Numbered from the stretch's first letter, positions 27,999 to 36,645 are shown. The stretch: 64,000 nt of DNA from Rhizobium terricola (GCF_012927355.1 NZ_JABBGK010000001.1:1854649-1918648), one strand, 5' to 3'. Notes: generated by a model not told the origin, from the sequence alone. A program made the numbers and translations.

Positions 27999-28219
27999 AG
28001 CAGGATTGACACGCGGGACGGCAGCCGGGGCAAACCGCCGTTGCAGACCGTTTCCGAAATGATTACGACAGACAACTATAAATACCAGACGATTTGTTGC
28101 AGTCTTAATTTTTGTTTTACTAAATATCGCTAGACCTATGTCAGCGAAACGATGCGCCATGACTGGGCGACGGGTTTCTCCCGGCTCGCGATTTTCCCAA
28201 GCGTTCCAGGGCAGACCCC

Positions 28220-28579
28220 ATGACTTCGTTCCCCTCCGTCAGCAACTATGCCGGCATTTTTGACACGTTGAGACTGATCGGCTCCGATCCGGAAGCCGGG
28301 CCTCGTCGCGTTGCCGATCCCGTCTCCCGCGAGAACTCCGGCCAGCAATGGACGATAGACCTGCCGGGCACCCGGCCCGAATCATGGACGGCGTGGAGCG
28401 ATGCGCTCGAAGACGAACTGCCGATCGAAGAAGATCACCTGTCCTATGAAGGTCTCGAGCCGGAAGTCGGAGAGGCCTCCATTCGTCTCAAGGCCTTGCT
28501 CGCAAGCCAGCAACTCGGCATTCAGTCGCTGTCCATCGCCAATGCCGACGCACGCGCCATCCTGAGGCTGTTCCAGTAA
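28220..28579 (+). CDS. Minimal flagellin-like protein (N- and C-terminal ends only)
   Basis: A 119-residue protein whose ends resemble rhizobial flagellin. The N-terminal part (1-65) opens MTS, then FDTLRLIGSDPEAGPRRV, QQWTI and AWSDAL, following the flagellin D0/D1 helix pattern (TLRxI, SDxE, RV, N, WxI, R, S..DAL). The C-terminal part (83-119) contains RLKALLASQQLGIQSLSIAN and ends AILRLFQ, the pattern of the flagellin C-terminal helix. Almost the whole middle is missing and several prolines interrupt the N-terminal helix. It may be a relic or a diverged mini-protein. No flagellar genes are nearby. This is alignment by eye. Confidence 0.72.
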   Translation: MTSFPSVSNYAGIFDTLRLIGSDPEAGPRRVADPVSRENSGQQWTIDLPGTRPESWTAWSDALEDELPIEEDHLSYEGLEPEVGEASIRLKALLASQQLGIQSLSIANADARAILRLFQ

Positions 28580-28639
28580 ACGGCGGCGCGGCGGACGGAT
28601 CTGCGGCTCGATCATTCAATTTTGCTGCGCAATGACTTG

Positions 28640-28666
28640 GCTTCAATCAATTTGGTTGATCGAAGC
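28640..28666. promoter_or_regulatory. Imperfect palindrome, possible operator for the MFS gene
   Basis: GCTTCAATCAA (28640-28650) and TTGATCGAAGC (28656-28666) are inverted repeats matching at 10 of 11 positions with a 5-base gap. It lies about 70 bases before the MFS start, in an AT-richer spacer. No regulator gene is adjacent, so the binding protein is unknown. Confidence 0.45.
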
Positions 28667-28734
28667 TTCACGAGAATGCGTTTGGCTGTGGCGCGGCCTC
28701 ACTCTATCTTTCAGTCTCCTAAAGGAGACGATTC

Positions 28735-29955
28735 ATGGCCTCGACTGCCCGCACACCCATGCCCTGGCTGCTGATTACCAGCGGCTCGCTCATCGCAATG
28801 CTGACCTTCGGGCCACGGTCCGCCATGGGTTTCTTCCAGCTGCCGATGCTCGCCGATACCGGCTGGGATCGTTCGACCTTTGGTCTCGCCATGGCGCTGC
28901 AGAACCTGTTCTGGGGCATGAGCCAACCGTTCTTTGGTGCACTCGCCGACAAGTACGGCACCGGCCGCGTCCTGACCGTCTCGGGTATTCTCTATGCCAT
29001 CGGGCTGCTGCTGATGGCCCATGCCAATGCCCCGATCTGGCTGCATATCGGCGGCGGCGTCCTGGTCGGCATGGCGATCGGCGCCGGTTCCTTCAGCGTC
29101 ATCCTCTCGGCCTTCGCTCGGCACGTCACGCCCGAGCAGCGCTCGATGGCGTTCGGCATCGGCACCGCGGCGGGTTCGGCGGGCATGTTCCTGTTCGCGC
29201 CACTCAGCCAGGCCCTCATCAGCAATGTCGGCTGGTCGGACGGGCTGGTCGTGATGTCCGTCATGATGCTGATCGTCCCCCTGCTCGCCTTCCCTTTGCG
29301 CGGCAACGCGAGCTCGGGCAGCCAGTCACAGAACCAGTTCCAGCAATCGGTCGGCGAAGCCTTGCGGGAGGCGCTCGGACACAAGAGCTACCTACTGCTG
29401 ACCACCGGCTTCTTCGTCTGCGGCTTCCAGGTGGCGTTCATCACGGCGCATTTCCCGGCCTATCTCGGCGATATCGGTATCGAGGCCCGCTATGCGGTGA
29501 TCGCAATGGCCCTGATCGGTTTCTTCAACATCATCGGCTCGCTTGCATCCGGTGCGATCGGCCAGCGCTATTCGAAGCCGTATTTCCTGGCCCTGATCTA
29601 TATCGGCCGCTCGATCGCCGTGACGGCCTTCCTGCTTCTGCCGCAGACGCCGACGTCGGTCATCCTGTTCGCGGCGGTGATGGGCCTGCTCTGGCTGTCG
29701 ACGGTCCCGCCGACCAATGCGCTGGTGGCGATCATGTTCGGAACGCGCCATCTCGGCCTTCTTGGCGGGCTGGTCTTCCTGTCGCACCAGATCGGCTCGT
29801 TCCTCGGCGTGTGGATGGGCGGCTATCTCTACGACCGCTTCGGTTCGTATGACAGCGTCTGGTGGCTCGGGGTCGCACTCGGCCTGTTCGCCGCGGTCGT
29901 GCATTGGCCGATCGCCGAACGACCGGTGGAACGCGGCCTGCCGGCCGCTGCCTGA
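28735..29955 (+). CDS. MFS transporter
   Basis: A major facilitator superfamily protein of 406 residues with twelve predicted membrane helices. The loop between helices 2 and 3 reads GALADKYGTGRVLTVSG, the usual MFS signature, and there is a hydrophilic loop in the middle (GNASSGSQSQNQFQQS). The sequence resembles the oxalate/formate and monocarboxylate-type members, but the substrate cannot be named. A strong AAAGGAG ribosome site lies 7 bases before the ATG. Transcribed alone, with a hairpin after the stop. Confidence 0.88.
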   Translation: MASTARTPMPWLLITSGSLIAMLTFGPRSAMGFFQLPMLADTGWDRSTFGLAMALQNLFWGMSQPFFGALADKYGTGRVLTVSGILYAIGLLLMAHANAPIWLHIGGGVLVGMAIGAGSFSVILSAFARHVTPEQRSMAFGIGTAAGSAGMFLFAPLSQALISNVGWSDGLVVMSVMMLIVPLLAFPLRGNASSGSQSQNQFQQSVGEALREALGHKSYLLLTTGFFVCGFQVAFITAHFPAYLGDIGIEARYAVIAMALIGFFNIIGSLASGAIGQRYSKPYFLALIYIGRSIAVTAFLLLPQTPTSVILFAAVMGLLWLSTVPPTNALVAIMFGTRHLGLLGGLVFLSHQIGSFLGVWMGGYLYDRFGSYDSVWWLGVALGLFAAVVHWPIAERPVERGLPAAA

Positions 29956-29984
29956 CGCGCACGCTCCAGGATCGCTTTTTTAAT

Positions 29985-30019
29985 GATTGCGGCAACGGCG
30001 ATCGATTTTTGCCGCAATC
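29985..30019. other. Perfect 11-bp hairpin after the MFS gene
   Basis: GATTGCGGCAA (29985-29995) pairs with TTGCCGCAATC (30009-30019) around 13 bases. There is no T-run, so it is a 3' stability structure or a weak terminator. The wider spacer (29956-30357) is AT-rich at 30035-30065 and also holds the tiny ORF at 30186. Confidence 0.5.
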
Positions 30020-30185
30020 CGCCCCATTCAGGAGCATGAAAGAATTTTATTTTATTTTTCTTTCCATACCTGTTGACGGGAGAATGTCGGGCACCTACCT
30101 TTGTCCTGCCCGGTCGAAAACCGAAGCATTAAACCAACGAGGCTTTCACGACGGAAGCCCTTGCCAAAAAAGGAGGTCTGCGAAA

Positions 30186-30281
30186 ATGAATATTGTTTTC
30201 CATCATGCCGTCCGCCCTTGGCATAAATCCCCCCTCGGTGTGGCGACGCTCAATCGCCGAAAATGCACCTGTCGAATGTGA
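30186..30281 (+). CDS. Tiny ORF of 31 codons with a perfect Shine-Dalgarno sequence
   Basis: The ATG at 30186 is preceded by AAGGAGGT (30170-30177), the full anti-Shine-Dalgarno complement, at ideal spacing (9 bases). The product begins MNIVFHHAVRPWHKSPLGVA and ends LNRRKCTCRM; it is basic, with a Cys-x-Cys near the end. It could be a real micropeptide or a leader peptide for the gene at 30358, which begins 76 bases after its stop. There is no known family, and a chance ORF cannot be excluded, but the ribosome site is unusually good. Confidence 0.45.
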   Translation: MNIVFHHAVRPWHKSPLGVATLNRRKCTCRM

Positions 30282-30357
30282 CGCTGCGCAAGCACTGAAT
30301 TCAACAATCGACGCATCATATTTAAGTCTGCGCACTGGCGCGGGCGGGGAAACCGTT

Positions 30358-30609
30358 ATGGAAAAGCAAGTTATCGAATATGCCGGCATTCCCGTCGGGA
30401 TCACCATTCCCGATGGCGACAGGCTGAAGTTCATCGCCGTCAAGTATCCGGTCATCGAACTGGATGGCGGCACCTATCGCAGCGTCGGCGAACTGCAGCG
30501 CGCGATCCATCAGCACCTGCAGAACTCGGAAGACGATCAGGGCATGTTTCGCGTCGCGGCCAACGGCGCCGGCGGTGCGGCTGCCCGCAGGGTCTTCAAC
30601 GCCGCCTGA
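30358..30609 (+). CDS. Small conserved-looking protein, 83 residues, unknown function
   Basis: The product starts [20 protein letters not shown] and reads as a compact alpha/beta protein ([20 protein letters not shown], then [10 protein letters not shown]) with a Gly/Ala-rich tail. GGGGA lies 7 bases before the ATG. The longer open frame starting upstream is not supported by a ribosome site. Its last 73 bases overlap the end of recO on the opposite strand. No named domain recognised. Confidence 0.62.
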   Translation: MEKQVIEYAGIPVGITIPDGDRLKFIAVKYPVIELDGGTYRSVGELQRAIHQHLQNSEDDQGMFRVAANGAGGAAARRVFNAA

Positions 30610-31310
30610 CAGAAGCCTTCCCGGGCCGCGCCGGCTTCGAGCCCGCGCGGCTCGTAGACGTGACGATTGAGGAAGAAGCCCGTCAGTCGGAAAGCGGCCG
30701 CCAGGCTCTCCTCGTCGGCGGCGCTCGACGCGCCTGCGCCAAGAAACCCCGGAAGCGCCAGCATGCGATCGGCCCAAGGGGCGCCTGCGTCCCTCGAAAT
30801 CGCCCTTCCCGTCTTCGGCGACACGAATGCCAGATCCTCGCGCCGGCCCGTAGCCGCACACTGGTCGAGATCCAGGCCGAAGCCGAGATCGTTGAGCACC
30901 GCCAGTTCGAAGCGGATGAACAGTTCGCCGGCGGCAGCCGGTTCATCCAGATGGTCGAGGATGACGTCGAGCGCCTCGAAGAGATGCGGATGCGGCTCGC
31001 GCTCCGGCAGTAGGCGCAGCAGGGCGGCGAGCGCCTGCACACCGTAGACCGCCGTCGCGCTTTCCATCAATCGGGAGGCGCGCAACCTGACCGGCTCGAC
31101 GCGAAACTCACCGAGATGTTCATCAAGCCGCGCCCGCCACGTGACTTCCACGCGGTTTCCGGGCTGCAGCACAGGCTGCATCGTCCGCGAACGACCACCA
31201 CGGATCATGCCGAGATGGCGCCCGCGATCGCGTGTCATCACCTCGCCAATGACGCTCGTCTCGCCGTGACGGCGAGCCCCCAGGAATATCGCTTCATCGG
31301 TCCATTGCAT
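30537..31310 (-). CDS. recO: DNA repair protein RecO
   Basis: Loads RecA at gaps in the RecFOR pathway and binds single-stranded DNA. The 257-residue protein has the N-terminal OB fold ([20 protein letters not shown], then [18 protein letters not shown]) and the helical C-terminal part with [22 protein letters not shown]. The typical Cys cluster is reduced to single Cys, as in other rhizobial RecO. In rhizobia it normally sits near era and rnc on the same strand; here an AbrB-type gene on the other strand separates them. Its 3' end overlaps the convergent gene at 30358 by 73 bases. Confidence 0.93.
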   Translation of the reverse strand: MQWTDEAIFLGARRHGETSVIGEVMTRDRGRHLGMIRGGRSRTMQPVLQPGNRVEVTWRARLDEHLGEFRVEPVRLRASRLMESATAVYGVQALAALLRLLPEREPHPHLFEALDVILDHLDEPAAAGELFIRFELAVLNDLGFGLDLDQCAATGRREDLAFVSPKTGRAISRDAGAPWADRMLALPGFLGAGASSAADEESLAAAFRLTGFFLNRHVYEPRGLEAGAAREGFCQAALKTLRAAAPPAPLAATRNMP

Positions 31311-31491
31311 GGTTCGGTTCTATCGCATTTTCCCCTTTCGGCACAGCCTGAACTGAAGCACCGCCAGCGCATCCGGCGATGGGACGCATACGAAATGTGA
31401 TGTTTCACAACTCGTCGACCCTGCGTCACACGAATCGGTATAGTCGTGACATAACCCACCTGCGTCCTGTCAGTACGAGAGCCTATCGCCC

Positions 31492-32592
31492 ATGCCCGTC
31501 ATCACCACCGGCTCTCCGGACCCGACGCCCGATCCGGGTTTGCTCACCCGATTGCCGCTCCTGGTGCGCTGGCTCATTCTTCTCGTCATCTCGGCCTTGT
31601 TTTCCGCGGTCCTGCAGCTCATCCACCTGCCGGGCTCGCTGCTGCTCGGCCCGATGGTCGCGGCGATTGTCGTGGCCACCAACGGTGCTCGGCTCTCCGT
31701 TCACAAACTGCCATATGTCGCGGCCCATTCGCTGATCGGCTGCGTGATCGCCCGTTCGCTCGACGCGGAAATCGTCCGGACCTTCGCTGCCGACTGGCCT
31801 CTCTTCCTGTCGATCGTGCTGGCGGTCATCGCATCCAGCAGCATCATGGGCTATTTCATGGCAAGGAGCGGCAGCCTGCCTGGGACAACCGCCGTCTGGG
31901 GCACGTCGGCGGGTGCCGCCTCCGCCATGATGCTAATGGCCGAAGCGCATGGCGGAGACGTGAGGCTCGTCGCCTTCATGCAGTATCTCAGGGTGGTCTG
32001 CGTGGCGACGGCAGCGTCGCTGGTCGCGGCCTTCTTCTTTCATGCGAGCGGCGGACCGGTGCCCGAAACCGTGTGGTTCCCGGCATTCGACCCGATCGAA
32101 CTCGCCAAGACGCTCGCCGTCTCCTTCATCGCCAGCATGGTCGGTGCGCGATTGAAGATGCCGGCCGGCACCATGCTGCTGCCGCTGATCGCGACCGCCG
32201 GCCTTCACGCCGCGGGTTACATCACGATCGACCTGCCGCCATGGCTGCTGGCCGTCGGCTACGGGGTTCTGGGTTGGAAGATCGGCCTCAGCTTCACGCG
32301 CCGCATCCTCAGGCACGCAGCCCACGCCCTGCCGCAGATCGTCGCGTCGATCGTCGTGCTGATCGTGTTTTGCGGCGGGCTCGCGGCGCTGCTCACCATC
32401 ACGCTCGGGATCGATCCGCTGACAGCCTATCTCGCGACGAGCCCAGGCGGGCTCGATTCGGTCGCGATCATCGCCGCGTCGTCGCCCGTTGACCTGTCCT
32501 TCGTCATGGCGCTGCAGACCGCAAGGCTCTTCCTCGTGCTGCTGCTCGGCGGGCCGATCTCGAAGTTCGTCGCCCGCCGCATAGAGCGCTGA
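31492..32592 (+). CDS. AbrB-family membrane protein
   Basis: A polytopic membrane protein of 366 residues with about ten membrane helices in two homologous halves, each with a conserved glycine/proline-rich turn (LPGSLLLGPMVAAIVVA and KMPAGTMLLPLIATAGLH). It belongs to the AbrB/YfcA-like family often misnamed ammonia monooxygenase or transcriptional regulator. A conserved SPGGLDSVAIIAA lies near the end. Expected in the inner membrane, with a permease-like function unproven. It is inserted between recO and era and converges on era with 6 bases between their stops. Confidence 0.85.
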   Translation: MPVITTGSPDPTPDPGLLTRLPLLVRWLILLVISALFSAVLQLIHLPGSLLLGPMVAAIVVATNGARLSVHKLPYVAAHSLIGCVIARSLDAEIVRTFAADWPLFLSIVLAVIASSSIMGYFMARSGSLPGTTAVWGTSAGAASAMMLMAEAHGGDVRLVAFMQYLRVVCVATAASLVAAFFFHASGGPVPETVWFPAFDPIELAKTLAVSFIASMVGARLKMPAGTMLLPLIATAGLHAAGYITIDLPPWLLAVGYGVLGWKIGLSFTRRILRHAAHALPQIVASIVVLIVFCGGLAALLTITLGIDPLTAYLATSPGGLDSVAIIAASSPVDLSFVMALQTARLFLVLLLGGPISKFVARRIER

Positions 32593-32598
32593 GCGCGC

Positions 32599-33543
32599 TC
32601 AGTTCCTCGGGAACTCGAGCCCCATCTCGCGGAAACGTTCCGGGTCGTCGCCCCAGTTCTCGCGGACCTTGACGAAGAGGAAGAGGTGAACCGGCTGTTC
32701 GAGGATCTCGGACAGTTCCTTGCGCGAGGCGGTCGAAATCGACTTGATCGCATCCCCGTTCTTGCCGAGCACGATCTTCTTCTGGCTGTCACGCTCGACA
32801 TAGATGACCTGCTCGATGCGCACCGAGCCGTCCTTTCGCTCTTCCCACTTCTCGGTCTCGACATGCGAGGAATAGGGAAGCTCCTGGTGCAGGCGCAGGA
32901 AGAGCTTTTCACGGGTGATCTCGGCGGCGAGCTGGCGCATCGGCAGATCGGAGATCTGGTCTTCCGGGTAGTACCAGGGGCCTTCGGGCAGGCGCTTTGC
33001 GAGGAAGTCCATCAGGTCTTCGCAGCCGGAGCCGGTGGTCGCCGACACCATGAAGGTCTGTTCGAAGGCAATCGCCTCGTTCGCCTTGGCGGCGAGCTTC
33101 AGCAGGTCTTCCGGACGCACGCGGTCGATCTTGTTCAAGACGAGGATCTTCGGCTGGTGCACATCCTTCAGCCCTTCGAGGATCGCCTCGGCATCGCCGC
33201 GCAGGCCACGCTCGCTGTCGATCAGAAGCAGGATAAGGTCGGCATCCTTGGCGCCGCCCCATGCCGAGGTCACCATTGCGCGGTCGAGCCTGCGGCGGGG
33301 CTTGAAGATGCCGGGGGTGTCCATGAAGACGATCTGCGCGTTGTCATGGATCGCAATGCCGCGCACGATGGCGCGCGTCGTCTGCACCTTGTGGCTGACG
33401 ATCGACACCTTGGCACCGACGAGACGGTTGAGCAGCGTCGACTTACCGGCATTGGTCGGTCCGATCAGGGCCACGAAGCCGGAATGCGTGGGCTTGTCGC
33501 CGGCAGCGGCGCCTTCGACGGAGGGGTTTTCAGTTTCGCTCAT
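32599..33543 (-). CDS. era: GTPase Era
   Basis: A GTPase that helps assemble the 30S ribosomal subunit and binds 16S rRNA through a C-terminal KH domain. The 314-residue protein has G1 GPTNAGKST, G2/G3 with DTPG, G4 NKID and the KH region starting around residue 220 (SSHVETEKWEERKDGSVRIE). The frame can be read from a TTG at 33552, but ATG 33543 (MSETENPSVEG) with GGAA before it is preferred. It follows rnc by 9 bases in the operon lepB-rnc-era, the standard arrangement. Confidence 0.96.
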   Translation of the reverse strand: MSETENPSVEGAAAGDKPTHSGFVALIGPTNAGKSTLLNRLVGAKVSIVSHKVQTTRAIVRGIAIHDNAQIVFMDTPGIFKPRRRLDRAMVTSAWGGAKDADLILLLIDSERGLRGDAEAILEGLKDVHQPKILVLNKIDRVRPEDLLKLAAKANEAIAFEQTFMVSATTGSGCEDLMDFLAKRLPEGPWYYPEDQISDLPMRQLAAEITREKLFLRLHQELPYSSHVETEKWEERKDGSVRIEQVIYVERDSQKKIVLGKNGDAIKSISTASRKELSEILEQPVHLFLFVKVRENWGDDPERFREMGLEFPRN

Positions 33544-33552
33544 CTTTTCCAA

Positions 33553-34275
33553 TCAGCCTGCGTCCGGGGACTTCGACCAGACGCCTTCGCGTTCGAGAAT
33601 TTTCGTGGCGGCCACCTGCTCGGCAGCGCGCTTGGAACGATCGGTTCCACTTTCCGGCGCAATGCCGGGAATTTCGACGATCACCGTGAAACGGGGATCA
33701 TGATCCGGTCCGGAGCGTTCGGCAATCCGGTAGGCCGGGGTCTTTGCGTATTTCGCATGCGCCCATTCCTGCAATTCCGTCTTGGCGTCGCGCCGGGCGC
33801 CGTCGGCGCGGCTCGCACGCTCTCCCCAGAACTTCAGGATGAAGCCACGTGCCGCCTCCAGCCCCGCATCCAGATAGATCGCGGCGATCAGGCTCTCCAC
33901 CACATCCGCCCGGACGTTCAGCATGGCCTTGCCGGTCAGCTTCTTCACGTCCGCGCCGGTGCGGATGAAGCGATGCAGCTCCAGTTCATCGGCGATTACC
34001 GCGCAGGTTTCCGCGCTGACCAGTTGGTTGAAGCGGACCGAAAGCTCGCCTTCGGTGGCCTTGCGGAAGGTGGTGAACAGCAGTTCGGCGACGCACAGGC
34101 CGAGGACGCGATCGCCGAGAAACTCCAGGCGCTCGTAGTCGCTGCCCTTGGACGTCGGCGTCGCGCTCGAATGGGTGAGCGCGCGATCAAGCCGGTCCCG
34201 CTCGGCAAAGCTATGACCGATCGCGGCTTCGATCCGCGCCCGATCCTCTTCGCCGAGCCCTTTCGTTCTCTTCAT
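33553..34275 (-). CDS. rnc: Ribonuclease III
   Basis: Cleaves double-stranded RNA in rRNA maturation and gene control. The 240-residue protein has the catalytic signature YERLEFLGDRVLGL with its Glu/Asp residues, a second acidic segment near NVRADVVESLIAAIYLDAG, and a C-terminal dsRNA-binding domain (from about 165; TELQEWAHAKYAKTPAYRI, ending KRAAEQVAATKILE). Its start overlaps the lepB stop (ATGA), so it is coupled to lepB. Length and order are normal. Confidence 0.96.
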   Translation of the reverse strand: MKRTKGLGEEDRARIEAAIGHSFAERDRLDRALTHSSATPTSKGSDYERLEFLGDRVLGLCVAELLFTTFRKATEGELSVRFNQLVSAETCAVIADELELHRFIRTGADVKKLTGKAMLNVRADVVESLIAAIYLDAGLEAARGFILKFWGERASRADGARRDAKTELQEWAHAKYAKTPAYRIAERSGPDHDPRFTVIVEIPGIAPESGTDRSKRAAEQVAATKILEREGVWSKSPDAG

Positions 34276-35015
34276 TCAACCACCTTGAACAAGCGATCCC
34301 AACGCATGTTGGACGGCCATTTCCAGATTTCGCGGAAAGACGTGTCGTTGCCGAGCGAGAAGAAGATCACCGATGCGCGGCCGATCAGGTTCTCCTCCGG
34401 CACGAAGCCGACGTCGAAGCGGCTGTCGAGCGAGTTGTCGCGGTTGTCGCCCATCATGAAGTAATGGCCTTCCGGCACGATGAACTCGCGGGTGTTGTCG
34501 CCTCGGGTGTCGAGCGCCTGGTCGAGTGTGTCGTAGCTGACGCCGTTGTCCATGGTTTCGCGGAAGACCGGCACGTCGGTGCCCGGGTCGAGGCTGTAAT
34601 CCGAGGTGAAGCGGCCGTCCTCGGCGCGCGGGACCGGCTTGCCGTTGATGTTGAGCACGCCGTTGATGACCTGGATGCGGTCGCCCGGCAGGCCGACGAG
34701 ACGCTTGATGTAGTCGACCTTCGGGTTCGGCGGGAAGCGGAAGACGACGATGTCGCCGCGCTCGGGCTGGCTGCCGAAGATGCGGCCCTCGAAGAGGTCC
34801 GGCGAGAAGGGCAGCGAATACTTGGAGTAACCGTAGGAGAACTTGTTGACGAAGATGTAGTCGCCGACGAGAAGGGTCGGCATCATCGAGCCCGACGGAA
34901 TGGTGAAGGGCTGGAACAGCACCGTGCGGATCACCATGGCCAGCAGCAAGGCCTGGATAACGACCTTGATGTTCTCCCACAGAGCACTGTGCTTCTTTTC
35001 GGCTTGTTCGACCAC
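34272..35015 (-). CDS. lepB: Signal peptidase I
   Basis: Inner-membrane protease that removes signal peptides from secreted proteins. The 247-residue protein has one N-terminal membrane helix (about 17-33), the catalytic Ser43 in IPSGSMMPTLLVGD and Lys104 in YIKRLVGLPGD, plus the later box GHYFMMGDNRDNSLDSR. It uses a GTG start with GAGGAA 8 bases upstream. Next gene rnc overlaps by four bases. In rhizobia the neighbours acpS and rnc are conserved, tying secretion, lipid and RNA processing genes into one cluster. Confidence 0.95.
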   Translation of the reverse strand: MVEQAEKKHSALWENIKVVIQALLLAMVIRTVLFQPFTIPSGSMMPTLLVGDYIFVNKFSYGYSKYSLPFSPDLFEGRIFGSQPERGDIVVFRFPPNPKVDYIKRLVGLPGDRIQVINGVLNINGKPVPRAEDGRFTSDYSLDPGTDVPVFRETMDNGVSYDTLDQALDTRGDNTREFIVPEGHYFMMGDNRDNSLDSRFDVGFVPEENLIGRASVIFFSLGNDTSFREIWKWPSNMRWDRLFKVVE

Positions 35016-35113
35016 GCTTTCACTTCCTCTTCTGGCAATTCCTGCCCTGTCTAGTCGGTTCGCGCCCCTGCGGCAACGGCAGAGGCACGGAATTCCCCTT
35101 GCAAGTGGGCCGT

Positions 35114-35518
35114 TCAGGCCTCCACCGGTCGGGCCTCGATGATCACGAAGGCCTGCGCCAGGGGATAGTCGTCAGTAATGGTCAGATGAATGACCGCTTC
35201 ATGGCGGGGCGGCAGCATTTTCTTCAAAAACTCGGCGGCGCCGCCGGTCAGCTGCATGGTGGGCTTGCCGCTCGGCGCATTGACCACGCCGAGATCCCGC
35301 CAGAACACGCCCTGGGCAATTCCGGTTCCGAGCGCCTTGGCCATCGCTTCCTTGGCGGCAAACCGCTTGGCATAGGTCGCGGCGCGGTTCTTGCGGCCAT
35401 CCGCCTTGCGGCGCTCGACCTCAGTGAAACAGCGCTGGGTGAAGCGCTCGCCATGACGTTCGAGCGACTGCTCGATGCGGCGGATGTCGATGAGGTCGCT
35501 GCCGATGCCAAGGATCAT
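35114..35518 (-). CDS. acpS: Holo-[acyl-carrier-protein] synthase
   Basis: Moves the phosphopantetheine arm from CoA to acyl carrier protein. The 134-residue protein starts [19 protein letters not shown] with the metal-binding Asp, and has the second motif [17 protein letters not shown] with the Glu. Both are standard for AcpS. It lies 30 bases after the DUF2062 gene and 98 before lepB in the same direction. A short protein with no extra domains. Confidence 0.95.
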   Translation of the reverse strand: MILGIGSDLIDIRRIEQSLERHGERFTQRCFTEVERRKADGRKNRAATYAKRFAAKEAMAKALGTGIAQGVFWRDLGVVNAPSGKPTMQLTGGAAEFLKKMLPPRHEAVIHLTITDDYPLAQAFVIIEARPVEA

Positions 35519-35548
35519 GGGGCTTTCCGGTCTGGTTGGATCGTCTGG

Positions 35549-36130
35549 TCAGGGGGCGGGATGGATGGCCGCACCGGCGCGCAGCCGCGCGCCTTCGGCA
35601 AGGCGCAGGCGGCGCCGGTCGCGATAGCGCCGCACGAGAAGGAAGGTCAGGCCATAGGCGAACAGACCGCTGACGAGCGCCGGCGGGATCGCGCCGATCA
35701 GCATCGGCTCGATCACCGGACGCCAGAGATCGGCCCAGCCGACGCTGCCGAGCAGATGATGCAGGTCGAGATGATGATGGCCGGCGGCGAGGTCGCCACC
35801 CAGCATCCAGGTGCCTATCTTCCAGGTCGCGGCCCAGATGAAGGGAAAGGTGAGCGGATTGGCAAAGGCGGTCGCGAGGGCTGCGGCGATCACGTCGCCG
35901 GCGACGATCCAGGCGAGAACGACAGACAGGACGATGTGAAACCCGAGAAACGGTGTCCACGCCGCCATCATGCCGGAAGCAATGCCGGCCGCAACCGCAT
36001 GCGGCGACGCGCTGAGGCGCAGGATGCGCATCCGGTAATAGTGGAAAGGTCGCGAAAAACCCTTGGCCGGCCAGACGAGGCCGCGCATCTTCTCAAGCAA
36101 TCCGGCGGGTCTGCGGCGGCTGAACAACAT
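35549..36130 (-). CDS. DUF2062 membrane protein
   Basis: A 193-residue protein with about three to four hydrophobic segments. The conserved DUF2062 core is recognisable: SPHAVAAGIASGMMAAWTPF, then GFHIVLSVVLAWIVAGDVIA and ANPLTFPFIW. A His-rich stretch (GHHHLDLHHLL) lies in the loop around residue 118-128. The function is unknown. It is the first gene of the run that continues with acpS and lepB, a conserved rhizobial neighbourhood. Confidence 0.86.
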   Translation of the reverse strand: MLFSRRRPAGLLEKMRGLVWPAKGFSRPFHYYRMRILRLSASPHAVAAGIASGMMAAWTPFLGFHIVLSVVLAWIVAGDVIAAALATAFANPLTFPFIWAATWKIGTWMLGGDLAAGHHHLDLHHLLGSVGWADLWRPVIEPMLIGAIPPALVSGLFAYGLTFLLVRRYRDRRRLRLAEGARLRAGAAIHPAP

Positions 36131-36250
36131 AGGTCACATGTAGGGGATCATCCCCCATGCAGACAAGAGCGGGTGCCGGCCAATTTGCCATGCCCCGTCC
36201 GTCATTCAAAGGCGCGCGGAAAGCGCGCCCGATCCATTCGGCAAACTGGC

Positions 36251-36403
36251 TCAGAAGCCCTTGCGGAACATGCCGCGCTCGATTTCGCGCTGGCGGAATT
36301 CGAGGTCGACCATGTCGCGGGCACCGTTGAGATAGGCCATCTCGCGTTCGGCAGCGGTGGGAACGCGAAGGGCACGGGCGATATTGCGAAGCGGCTTGAA
36401 CAT
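36251..36403 (-). CDS. Small DUF3563-like protein, 50 residues
   Basis: The product MFKPLRNIARALRVPTAAER continues to YLNGARDMVDLEFRQREIER and a short end. It resembles short DUF3563-type proteins, with a basic front helix and an acidic, ARDMVDLE-type second helix. The start was chosen because AGAGGA stands 8 bases before this ATG; the longer frame upstream lacks a site. It sits between the rsh-side genes and DUF2062. The function is unknown, and the family match is tentative. Confidence 0.68.
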   Translation of the reverse strand: MFKPLRNIARALRVPTAAEREMAYLNGARDMVDLEFRQREIERGMFRKGF

Positions 36404-36601
36404 TTCTCTATCCTCTTTGTCTCTGTACTTGAGCCAAAGATAATTGTGCGGCGCACAATTTACCAGTTCAGATAAAGATGCACTGGCATGCAAGCGCTGC
36501 ATGGCGAGCTAAGGAAGGCTTAACGATCGGGAAACCGTGTTAACCGCCTGAGCGGTTCCAACTTTGTCCGGATCATGGAAAAGCTCTCTCTTTGTTTCCA
36601 C

Positions 36602-36645
36602 GCAATTCCGGACGGAAAACCGCTTCACACTTTTCCTGGAATTGC
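36602..36645. repeat. Short palindromic repeat common in Rhizobiaceae
   Basis: GCAATTCC (36602-36609) and GGAATTGC (36638-36645) bracket a GGACGGAAAACCG segment. From general knowledge this unit is a frequent intergenic repeat in Agrobacterium and Rhizobium. It ends one base before the stop codon of the next gene, so it may form the 3' hairpin of that mRNA. Confidence 0.6.

Noticed and set aside
32686-34464. 592-codon plus-strand frame across era, rnc and lepB
   Set aside because: It runs antisense through three recognised genes and has no family signal.
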